Assembly: GCA_020080175.1 (NCBI GenBank)
Contig: JAGHQL010000102.1
Coordinates: forward strand, 1-64,000
Origin: Glutinoglossum americanum
Lineage: Eukaryota; Ascomycota; Geoglossomycetes; Geoglossales; Geoglossaceae
DNA length: 64,000 nucleotides
Direction of reading: 5' to 3'
In this document: positions 46,726-57,186 of the stretch, one piece after another
Numbering within the stretch: position 1 is the stretch's first letter
Layout: every line of letters begins with the position of its first letter
Notes under the pieces: generated by a model
Databases searched by the model: none
What the model was told of the DNA's origin: nothing
The model's input: the letters and a program-made list of their open reading frames with translations, nothing else
Made by a program: the position numbers and the translations under genes

Positions 46726-48406
46726 ATGGTCAATATAACGGACAAGATTAAAGAGCAAGTTTCCCTCCCGGATATTATCCAGAATCTAATATAAACAGCA
46801 ATTGCTGACACGGGACTAATTCCAGGATTGAGGAGGAGATGAGGAGAACACAGAGTATATGCTTCGTTCCACCTCTAGAATTTCAGTGAGGCTAATTGAA
46901 TTACAGAGAACAAGGCCACCGGTGGGTTTGCAAAAACCCGCTCCAGATATGGTAAATTAATATAAAGTCCTATTTAGAATATCACTTGGGTCTTCTTAAA
47001 GGGTTAGTTGATTATATGGGTCTCTAGCAATTAGTACACCTATAATTTTAACTTATTTTTTACAGGAAACTTGCCCGGCTTCGAGCCCAGCTACTTGAAC
47101 CGGCTCCTGGGGCAGGATCAAGCGGTGGCTCTGGTTTCGATGTTAGCAAGAGCGGTGATGCACGGATTGCATTAGTTGGCTTTCCCTCAGTCGTATGTTA
47201 AGGCCAAATTTCCAAGATTTGTTATAGCCTTGTTAAGGAGTACGAAAGGGGAAATCTACGTTCCTATCCAAGATCACCAAAACCAAGAGCGAAGTAGCAG
47301 CGTACTCGTTCACCACGCTCACGGCTATCCCTGGCGTATTAGAGTATGAAGGCGCAGAGATTCAGATCCTCGATCTCCCTGGGATTATTGAAGGGGCTGC
47401 AGAGGGCAAGGGGAGAGGAAGACAGGTCATTTCTGCGGCAAAGGTTTGTTATTGATTACATATACCATTCACAAGGGAGAGCTTGTGACAGTTTACAGAC
47501 CAGCGATCTCATTCTAATGATTCTTGATGCAACAAAAAGAGCAGAGCAACGAGCACTATTAGAAGCTGAACTGGAGGCCGTGGGAATCCGCCTAAATAGA
47601 GACCCTCCGTACGTCTCGGGTCCTTAATTGCGTCCTACAGGCTCTGACATCACTCTAGTAATATCTACCTAAAAGCTAAAAAGGCTGGCGGAATGAAAAT
47701 CACCTTCCAATCAACGCCAAAATACCTGGACGAAAAAATGCTCTACAACATCCTCCGGGACTATAAGATGCTCAACTGTGAAGTCCTTGTCCGAGACGAG
47801 AATGGTACCCCTCAGCTTTATGAGAGACCGGGAGCCACCTACTAACACTCATACGCAGCCACCGTCGACGACTTTATCGATGTGATTATGAAAGACCATC
47901 GCAAATACATCAAATGGTAGCCAATCCGCCCCCCCACGACCACCAATAAAAATAAAAATTAACAGCAACAACAGCCTCTACGTTTATAATAAAATCGACA
48001 GCATCAGCATTGACTTCCTCGACAAACTAGCCCGCGAACCAAATACCGTAGTCATGAGTTGCGAACTCGACCTCGGTATCCAGGACGTCGTCGAGCGGTG
48101 CTGGCAGGAGCTCAGACTTATAAGAATATACACCAAACGGTACCCCTTCCCCCCGTCCCATATCGAGCCCCTCTAAGCTCTTCCGTGCGAATATATAGAA
48201 AGGGCGTTGAGCCCGACTTCTCCGAAGCCCTGATAGTTCGTAGTAACTCCACTATCGAGGATGTCTGCAACCAGATTCACAGGACGCTCAAGGACACATT
48301 TAAATACGCGCTTGTTTGGGGGGCTAGCGCGAGACATGTCCCACAACGGGTGGGGTTGGGGCATTGCGTGGCAGATGGGGATGTGGTTTCTATTGTTGCA
48401 AAGTAA
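46726..48406 (+). CDS. RBG1: Developmentally regulated GTP-binding protein, DRG1/Rbg1 family
   Basis: Eleven exons encode 368 residues: join(46726..46754, 46826..46854, 46907..46921, 46978..47002, 47066..47192, 47249..47443, 47499..47608, 47659..47804, 47859..47916, 47975..48139, 48199..48406). Rbg1/DRG1 is an OBG-HflX-class GTPase that associates with ribosomes, helps stalled translation and works with a DFRP partner (Tma46). The helix-turn-helix start ([22 protein letters not shown]) is spread over four tiny exons. G motifs are G1 GFPSVGKST, G3 DLPGIIEGA and G4 NKID. The C-terminal TGS domain ([30 protein letters not shown]) ends the protein. Exon 3 has 15 nt and exon 4 has 25 nt. Intron 1 is a GC-AG intron with the perfect donor GCAAGT. 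Length equals the family norm (about 367). Confidence 0.95.
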
Positions 48407-49510
48407 GGTATGCGGGGATAGTTTTTATATATTCATAGGAAGGAATGCAAGCGCTGTTCCAGCAAGTTTGCCTCTTGTCTATCTCACGAAGTAACGAAGT
48501 GACCAACTAGCCTCAGTTCCCCGCCCCCAGCTCGACATCAGCATCTATTCCCCTATCCGCCAACTTGAACCATAACCGCCCAACCCCCCTAAAAACATAA
48601 CATACACACACAAAAGAGTGAAGCGAGCCGGTTGCTTAGTCGTCTCGGTCCCCTTTTAAGCTCCCGCCCCTTTTTCCAACGGGCAGCTAGTACATGAACC
48701 TCTTCTTTAAAAACATTCCCTTAATCGCTTTATCACTCGCTCACTTGAGGGCTCATGCGGTACATACATATATTATCAGGGGTAGTAGCTAGTTACTAGC
48801 GGTGTTCAGCAAGCAGACACCCGTAGTCAGCAGTTTATCCCCGAGCACTTTTCAATGCCTTGTGACCGAGTCGTTGAGCCTGCGAGGCAGGGTAAATGAA
48901 AGAACGACTAAAACCATAACCAATTGTGAAGTGGATAAGGAAGTAGGTGGACAAATTGGCCTGCCGAACCCCTTATAGTTCGAGTCGCAATATCGTTCTT
49001 CTTTTTCCACTTCCAACTTCCAAACCCCTCCTTTTGTTAGAAATTACCTCTGCGTGTCAGTACGGATCCTCTATCTTTTCTCTCGTTGCAATCGTCACGG
49101 GAGTTGCCAATACCCCCGGTTCATGTATACTGAGGATTTGGGAAGGATGCTCACCCAGACTTGGTCAGAACTGTGTGGAAATCACCGGGGCGGAGGACAT
49201 ACCCTCCAACAGGCTGTCTTTATCGTAATTTGTCGTTAACTGTCCTGTAAAATACGAGCGGATGCCCCTTGTCATTTCGTTGCTCTGCCCTGCGTAGAGC
49301 TTGGGGAAAGGCGTCGCGGTGGGAATTGGAAATTGTGGGTTGTGTTGAGAATTATGTAAATTCGTACTTGTAGGGCATCTGTAAAGTGACGTCACGCAGT
49401 ATCGGGGGCTCGGAAAAGCAAAATAAAACTCTGGGGCGAGATCAAATTGCTCGATTGAAGGCTCTGCTATGATAATATGTACGAAGTAGAGATTGTGTTG
49501 CGTTCCATAG
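48407..49510. other. Intergenic region between convergent RBG1 and YPK9
   Basis: About 1.1 kb of 3' flanks. It contains a GTGACGTCAC palindrome near 49386-49395 and short open frames without features; no gene is called. Confidence 0.45.
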
Positions 49511-52500
49511 CTATGTCCGCATCTCCTCTTCCAGAATCTTATAGAGCTTCCTTTTCTTGTGATGTTTTGGGCGTAACCTCTCGCTGGCCTTGCCAATCAT
49601 CCGCGCCAGTCGCGGAAGCACATATTTCTCCGCCGTCCATGACAAGCCGAAACCAATCAGCGCCAAGATGAATAGGAACACCTTGAAGTCCATCGGCATG
49701 GCTGTTAGCTGCATGGATTTTCGGAGGAGTGTTGTGGGGTCGAAGAGCATATATGTCGAAAAGAGAAGTGTGACTATGATCGTCACGACGAAAGGGACTG
49801 TGAAAAGTTATCAGCTTTCAGCTTCTGTACTCGATGCTTCCTGCGCTGCTTACAGTTATGCAGCATAGATTGCCGGAAGGGGGGCCCAACGCTGAGGACT
49901 ATTCCTGAGAGAATGTATTGGTAACAAGAGATGAGGAACAGTGTAGTGTTCTCGGAATTCTTAATATTAGTTTTGTTTAAATTCAGCTTTGGCGGGATAA
50001 ACCTGCCGTAAACGTCAGCCTCGGAACACTTTTCACTCTCTCCGCTTACATAGGTGGCATACCAAGGCTGTTCTTGTACCACTATGAACCCAATAAGCTG
50101 TATGGCAATTGCAAGAGCAATTTGGCCCAACAACGGAGCTAGTACTTTGCGTGATACAAGGCTCGCAGTTGGGCGCTTCCGACACATGACGGGGTATGGC
50201 CCAGTCCAACCCACTAGATTCGGGATTAGAGATAAGTGTAAAAAGGGCGGGAGGTTTGTCGACCACTTACTAAATATAGCGATAGGCAGGATGAGAATGA
50301 GGTCAATGAACAAGAACTGTGAAAAGTGAGCTTTAACGCCTATAGAAGTGGTAGGTCGTTTCGACTGCACACCTGGAAGTCGCCTAAGTTCGACCCCGAA
50401 CCATACAAGAACGCTACAGAGGTGAACTGGATCGCAGAGTACAGGCTCATGTATTTGAAGCAGCTAAAGCTCGTTACTAACGCTGCTCGACCCTCGCTGT
50501 TCCGTTGTTAGCACATCACTGGATAGAGCTCCTTTGAGTCGGGAGGATGACTCACCGAATAATTTGCGGCACACACGATATATCAAACACTCGGCTTGTA
50601 AATGGTGCTGCCACGGAGGCCTCGGCTTCTGACAGCGATATACCGACATCTGCCGCTTTCAGAGCACCGCAGTCATTGGCACCGTCACCGCAAAAGCCAC
50701 AGCAGTAATCTATGCTCTGCAGTTTCTCTACGAGCTCATGTTTTTCGTCAGGGGACATCCTGGCGAACACCTGACCGCAAACAAGCATCTAGTATCGGTT
50801 GGTGAGTCTATAGTCATTTTAACCCATCATGCAGGGGGCTTACTCGACGGAGAATTTCCTCCGAGGCGTAATCTATGACCCATCGGAATACGTCGCCGCT
50901 GACAGCAACAGAATAATTTCTTAGGTTGGAGATGTCATATGGCAAAGATGCATCGCCTTCAGCGGGAGGTGGCATTGGCTAGAAACCGTCAGAAGCAACC
51001 CTTGAGCACAATAGATACAATTACCAGGAGCGTATCTTCATCTAGTTGGTAGATGGGGTTATCTACGCTCTCCCAGATCAGACGAGCTTTGGGTGTTTGG
51101 GAATCACCTGCGAAGATGGTGTCAGCTTTTGGGAAGTTCACCAAGCGCAATTTGGTCGGAACGTGCCTTCTTGGAAGTGTGGAACGAAACAGTGGGCTGT
51201 CGGATCAATGAGATTGCATTCTCTTGCTACGCTGATGGCGGTCAAAATGTTATCCCCTGTACACATCACCTTTCGAATTCCTGCAAACGAGAGCTCGTCG
51301 ATGATGCCTGCAGTAGTTGACTTGAGCTTGTTCTCAAAGACAATAAACCCAACGAAATCTAGGTTGCTCTCTGCTTCGTTCCGTTTCATTCTCTGGACTT
51401 TCACCCAATTTAGCTTAGGGATATGCTTGGTCGCACAAGCGATCACCCGGTATCCCCTATGCGTATAATAGGCAAGCAAGTTATCAAAGTCAGTCGGAAC
51501 TAATCCGCATTCTTAGCATTACATCAATAAACAGTGTAGAGGGGCGCTCACGGCTATCAGTACGACAGATGTCTTTCATGCACTCCGGGGCTCCTTTAAC
51601 AAACACATCTCCTCCGGGAGCTCCGAACTGACGGACGACGACGCTAGCCCTGCGTAACTGAGACACAAATTCAAACGACTTGAGCACGCCGAGTTCTATT
51701 GGCGGTCTCTGGTATGAACACTTAGCATCTAGTTCTTGACCTCGTATATCTAGGGGCTTACCTCGCCAGTGCGATTCTCTTCACCCATGTCGTAATCTAG
51801 TCCAGCCGGTGGTCGAGCAACAGACGGCGAGAGCTTATTCTGGTCATCATCTTCAGCACTGCCCGACTTTTGCTCTCCTTCCTCGAATAACCACCCAGTG
51901 AATTCAAACATCTTGAGATCCAAAGGATCTCCGACGAGTTCACCATCCACCACACGCAGCGAATGACAAGTGGCCATGATATGCAGGACAGTTTTGTGGG
52001 GCTTGTAGCTAATCGTAGGGTCGCGTTCGTAGGATGCTCCTGGTAAAATCGACCGGGCATCTTCAAGAAGCTGGCTGAACCTGCACCGGATCTTGATTAG
52101 ATAAAGCCACGAGAACTGCAGAAGATCGCGGGCACCTCTTCATTGGTTGTTCAACCACCCTAACGCCAAGCACATCTAGTCCATCCTCGGTCAGAGTTCC
52201 GGTTTTGTCAAAGCATACGATATCAAGTTTTCCACCAACATTCACCCTGACAACATTAGCTGGGTGGGAGCGACCACATATTACCAAAGATATACCTTTG
52301 AGGACTGATGCAGAAAATCTTTTTTTTTCTTAATCGGGATAGCGCGAAATTTGTGCCGATTGAGAGCGTTGCAGGCAATGCTGGAGGTACGATGATTGTG
52401 ATCAGGTCCAAAGCACGGACAATGATAAGATGCCATGCGAGCTGGAAAATTATGGTTTCTAAGCGGGAATAGATGCAAAAGGGGCTAGAGTCACCTACTT

Positions 52501-54392
52501 TGAGCCGAATGAAATTGATGAACGAGGCTATGAAACCGCACAACGCGATCCCTGCCATGACGGAAATATAGCGGAAAGAATCTCTATAGAATTTGAAACC
52601 AGATGGCTTAGGAAAAAGCATCGAGCGAACCAAAGCGCCTTTTGTAGTGTTGAAACCAGTTCGTACTACAATAGCCAAAGCAACAGCTTCGTCATCGCTA
52701 TCGTCCTGAGGTCGCCGAGCTCTGACGATCTTTGTTCCACAGAACAGAAAATGCTTTGCAAGACTGGGGTGTATAGACGAAGCGGCAAGATTCAATAGCT
52801 TTAGGGACTCATCTGTGACAGGTATCTTCGAGACCGGAACAGACTCGCCTGCGTAATCATTTAGATGCGGGCCTTAGGTTCATCTGGACGATGCTCCCAC
52901 TCACCTGTCAACATGCTTTCATTGACTATGCAGTCCCCAGACAGCAGAAGGCTGTCACAAGGAAATTGGGTTAGGGAATGATCTGAGACCTCATAGACGT
53001 CGCCAGGGAAAAGGTCACTTGAGCTGACATGTCGCCCTATATACTTGTTAATAGCCCCCTAAGGGACATTCCGGATGGTTCACATACAAAAACCATTCCG
53101 CAAAACCCTGACGTCGCACTCGAATCTAGAGATCTCTCGAAGACGCCGCATAGTCTAAGAATTAGTGACTATCCAACGACTCAAAATTGCATCAACTCAC
53201 CGCTCTCGTCTCTATGAGCGTAGTTGTAATACTAATAACTGATATGAGGAAAATGCATGCTGCGTAATAGTAATACTCGTCTATTGACCAGAGAATCAGA
53301 CTGGCGATTTGAAACACGTAGAAGGGATGGAAAGCCTATTCATGGTAAGCCTCGTGTCCCGCATTCTGCAGAAAATGGGTACGCACTTCATCGAATAGTA
53401 GCTGTACCACAGATTTCTCTTGGATATCGATTAGGTTTTTTCCAAACACAAGTTCTCGGTTTTCTTTCTCATCTCCATCTATGCCAACACGCATGGCTCT
53501 AACATCCGTCCATGCCGGGTCCTTCCAGTTGCTATTCAACACGAACTTATCCTTAAGTGGGTGGTAGCAGAATTTGATGTATCGGTAATCCAGAGAACGC
53601 AAATGCGTAATTATTGGGTCTTCATCTTCATCGTAATCTCGGACTAGGGGCTTCTCCCGGCTCCCGAATACAGTGGAAAGCGATTGACCATAGCGTTGTT
53701 TTTTAACATCATGAATGGTCATTTCACCCCATTGATTCTGGCCAGCTTTAGCGGAAGTTTTCGACCGGTTGCGCCCAAACAACAAGCTCACCTCTATTGC
53801 AACCCAGGTGCAGTCTCGTAGAGGTACCGGAGATCCAACTAATCGAATACGCCAACGAGGGAGCCAACGGAAGAGGAGATAGCCAAAACCCAAAGTGAGA
53901 AAACAAATGACCAGGTAAACTGTGTAACCTATCGTACTAGTCGCAAACCCAGTGGCGACAATAGTAAGGTCTTCCGTTAAAATATAGATTTTTTGGCTAA
54001 CTCTGCCAGCATGCCCATAGCCGCTCGCATCTGTTCTCGCAGAATCCTGTCTGGCCAGCAAAGGATCATCAACTGACGATCTTGAGTAAGCAGAAGACTT
54101 TCTCCGTGCTTGAGACCGCACTCCAGATTCTAAATCAATATCTGGCTCTGGAGATTCTACCTCCTCCTCACTATCATCTACTACTACTTCATCGTCCGGC
54201 CACTCAGTTGGTTCTTCCCCCTGGAAATAAGTAAAACTCGTAACGGAATCTGCTCTGGACCGTCGGTGAGCGAAGGATGAAACGCTGGTCGGTACACTCT
54301 CGGACATAGGGCCCGCAAAAACCTATCACCTAATTACACTTCCGTGTATATCAAGTAGTATTTTAGGTAGAACTTACTTCGTCGTGGGCCAT
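49511..54392 (-). CDS. YPK9: Vacuolar P5B-type cation-transporting ATPase (Ypk9/ATP13A2 family)
   Basis: Nineteen exons encode 1304 residues: complement(join(49511..49797, 49854..50213, 50271..50316, 50373..50496, 50556..50788, 50844..50978, 51025..51107, 51167..51499, 51552..51708, 51762..52080, 52136..52246, 52296..52441, 52499..52848, 52905..53036, 53088..53154, 53201..53335, 53387..53737, 53792..54322, 54378..54392)). Family members export polyamines from the vacuole/lysosome lumen. Landmarks: the acidic, Ser-rich cytosolic N-terminus; GESVPVSK; the P5 helix-4 signature [17 protein letters not shown]; the phosphorylation motif CFDKTGTLT with Asp at about 589; FVKGAPE in the nucleotide domain; [30 protein letters not shown]. 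The first 15-nt exon (MAHDE) is tentative; otherwise the start is the ATG at 54307. The intron at 51108-51166 has a GC donor (GCACGT). Confidence 0.93.
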
Positions 54393-55088
54393 CTCAACAT
54401 CCGTTATAAAACTCGCGCTAGGGTTGTTCAATTCCTATTAGAATTCTAAAACCCAACCAGGACATCCTCTGGAACTACCTAGGGTGGCCTAGAGAACTCA
54501 CTTGCTAATGTTTGAGTCCCGCCGGTACATGACCCCTTGAGACCTGGGTTGATATCCACTGTGCGAGCCATTACGTTGTGGACGATTAACTGGAGTCGGC
54601 TCTGGTCCATCCATCATGCACTTGGCAGCACTCCTCAGCTACAGGCCTACTATTGTAACATTTCACACCTTTCGTCACAGTGAGAGCCAGAGACCTTGAG
54701 GATGAGGCTTGTACTGTAGCAATCTGTCGATGATCACGTGAACGATTGGTTCCGTGGTTCCATGGAGACTGTAATATCACTGTGTCCACAGGACTAGAAG
54801 GATTGGGGGCGAGTAGAACGACCAGGATATTCTCGTTCTTGTCCCGGTCTCATGTTCTGATACCTTTCAAAGATGCTGTTCGCCGCCTTGGCCCATTCGG
54901 GAATTCAGAGCCGCGCTAGCGGGACCAGTCGAAATCAAAACTTAACCAAGGAACTTTCAACCTCAACGCCTTAGTCTTTCTCAACCTTCAATCCTCTCCC
55001 ACCTCACACTTGTGAGCTACATTTAAACACCCTTTACACATCAACATTCTATCTACTCCATAGCACCATAGCTAAGCTAGAGTTCACG
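54393..55088. promoter_or_regulatory. Divergent promoter region of YPK9 and NAP1
   Basis: This 696-bp spacer separates two divergent starts. A 67-codon minus-strand frame lies inside it without features. The NAP1-proximal part is a CT-rich leader. Confidence 0.5.
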
Positions 55089-56553
55089 ATGTCTGAACCG
55101 ATCCGCAACAAGAATTTGGTTCTTCCAACTGCACCGTGAGTTCCTCTATTTGCTGAATTCAGCACTTTGTGAGAATGTGACTTAAGCATTCCTACTCTTA
55201 GAACTCCTCAAAATACACCGTCAAACAACGCTCCGATCTCCTCCCATGCAAAGGAACCAGGTATCACAACCATCAGCGAAGGTGTGTTGTGAAGTCTCGT
55301 TTTGTTTTTTGGATGGTGCGGTGGGGTTGTGGCTGACCGACGATTTCAGAGGATTTGGATCGTGCTGCCGCTGTTTCCATGTTCGCCCAGAACCCGAGAT
55401 TAGTCTCAATGATTGAAGGAAAACTTGGCTCGCTTGTCGGTCGCTCGTCTGGATACATTGAATCTCTTCCCGCACCAGTTCGTCGCCGTGTTGCTGGCCT
55501 CAAGGGCGTCCAAAGGGAACACGCCAAGCTTGAGGCAGAATTTCAAGAGGAGGTTTTGCAGCTAGAGAAAAAGTACTTCGCAAAATTCACACCTCTGTAT
55601 GAGAAGCGTGCCAAGATCGTTAACGGCGATGCTGAGCCAACGGAGGAGGAGGTAAAGGCCGGAGAAACAGAGGGGGAGGAAAAGGAGGCTGCGGAAAAAG
55701 CTGCGTCTTTTGAGGGTAAGAAGGATGAAAATACAGAAAATATGGTTGGCATCCCAGAATTCTGGTTGTCCGCCATGAAGAACCAGGGTTCAATTGCCGA
55801 GATGATCACGGATAGAGATGAGGCTGCTCTCAAGAATCTCACAGATGTTCGTATGGAGTATCTTGATCGTCCTGGCTTCCGCCTTATCTTCGAGTTTGCC
55901 GAAAATGGATTCTTCAACAACAAGACTATTAGCAAGACATACTTCTATCAGGAAGAGAGTGGTTATGGTGGCGATTTTATCTATGACCACGCTGAAGGAG
56001 ATAAGATCGATTGGAAGGCTGGAAAGGACCTCACCGTGAGAATTGAAAGCAAGAAGCAACGGAACAAAAGTAGGCATATTTCCTAATGATATTCCTGAAC
56101 TATCGCTGACTCTAGGTATTGCGCAGACACCAAACAGACCCGTGTTGTCAAGAAGACTGTTCCGACTGAATCGTTTTTCAATTTCTTCTCTCCACCAAAG
56201 GCTCCTAGTGATGATAACGACGTAGAAGCTACCTCGGATATTGAGGAGCGCCTTGAGCTTGACTATCAACTTGGAGAGGATATCAAAGAAAAGCTCATCC
56301 CCCGTGCGATCGATTGGTTCACTGGTGAAGCACTGCAATATGAAGAACTTGATGAGGATTTGAATGAAGATGATTTTGAAGACGAGGACGATGAAGAAGA
56401 AGATGATATGAGCGAGGATAGGGACGATGAGGAAGATTCTGAAGATGAGGTATATAGAGCTATGTTCCTCCAATAGTTGTGTGTTACTGACCCTTCCGCC
56501 AGGATGATAATTCGAAGCCAAAGCAAGAGACCGCAGAATGCAAGCAGAGTTAG
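55089..56553 (+). CDS. NAP1: Nucleosome assembly protein 1
   Basis: Five exons, join(55089..55135, 55202..55281, 55350..56069, 56127..56449, 56503..56553), encode 406 residues. NAP1 is a histone H2A-H2B chaperone that also shuttles histones to the nucleus and takes part in bud/septin control in yeast. The NAP fold is clear: RVAGLKGVQREHAKLEAEFQ (dimerisation helix), EKKYFAKFTPLYEKRAKI, GIPEFWLSAMKNQ, PGFRLIFEFAENGFFNNK, TVPTESFFNFFSPP. An acidic tail (DDEEDSEDE) follows, as usual. The last exon of 51 nt ends AECKQS, a CaaX-like box similar to the CKQQ end of human NAP1L1, where it is farnesylated. The acceptor at 56126 (GCGCAG), not the earlier CTCTAG, restores the conserved KNTKQTRVVKK. Confidence 0.95.
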
Positions 56554-56990
56554 ATGGCTAATATTTCATCCTTTGGTTTATGGGTGTCTATTGCTGGGGT
56601 TCGTTGAGGGACATAGCACTTATAACTTACACATCTCGTTCACTACAGATGGATCGGGTTGGGATGGATGGGCTCTATAATTCATATCTCAAGTTTCCTT
56701 TGAACCCCTGTGGTTTTGAAGAGAATTCTGATGGTGTTCCTTCACCGCACGTATGATGGTCTGCTACTTTTCATCGATTAGACTTCACTAATTCCCACAC
56801 TTTGTATCGATGCACGCTTCAAAGAGCCACTGATCATGGTGTCCTCTACTTTTATAGGTGTCTTTCATTTGTCTAGCAAGTCTGGGATTTCTCCAAGGCT
56901 GTTGGCGCGGGTGAGATTCGATTCTTTTGCACACGACGAAGTGGTTGGCGGGTAGAAGCGATAGCGGAAAAAAGTTTGCTCAACTGAAAA

Positions 56991-56998
56991 TGACGTCA
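56991..56998. promoter_or_regulatory. TGACGTCA (CRE-like) palindrome upstream of SER3
   Basis: A perfect ATF/CREB half-site palindrome about 190 bp before the SER3 start. bZIP binding is inferred from the motif alone. Confidence 0.4.
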
Positions 56999-57066
56999 AT
57001 AGCACGAAATTAACCCGAACAAAAATGCTCAACGTTACCCTGCATAGTTAGCAATAAAAGTTGAGC

Positions 57067-57073
57067 TGAGTCA
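57067..57073. promoter_or_regulatory. TGAGTCA site (Gcn4/CPC1-type) upstream of SER3
   Basis: A perfect Gcn4/CPC1 heptamer 114 bp upstream of the ATG of a serine biosynthesis gene, a class known to be under general amino-acid control in fungi. Confidence 0.6.
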
Positions 57074-57186
57074 CTCCGCACTTGCGCCATCGAGTCAAGG
57101 AGGAATCTTCAGTGCCTGCCAAGTCAAAGTCATTGGCCTCATACCTGACACCAATTGAACCTCTACAAAGCCGAGCGACTAACACC

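Larger units (their letters stand above)
56554..57186. promoter_or_regulatory. NAP1 3' flank and SER3 promoter
   Basis: These 633 bases hold the NAP1 3' flank and the SER3 promoter, which has a TGACGTCA palindrome (56991-56998) and a TGAGTCA site (57067-57073). There is an open in-frame run upstream of the SER3 ATG, but it has no ATG of its own. Confidence 0.6.
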
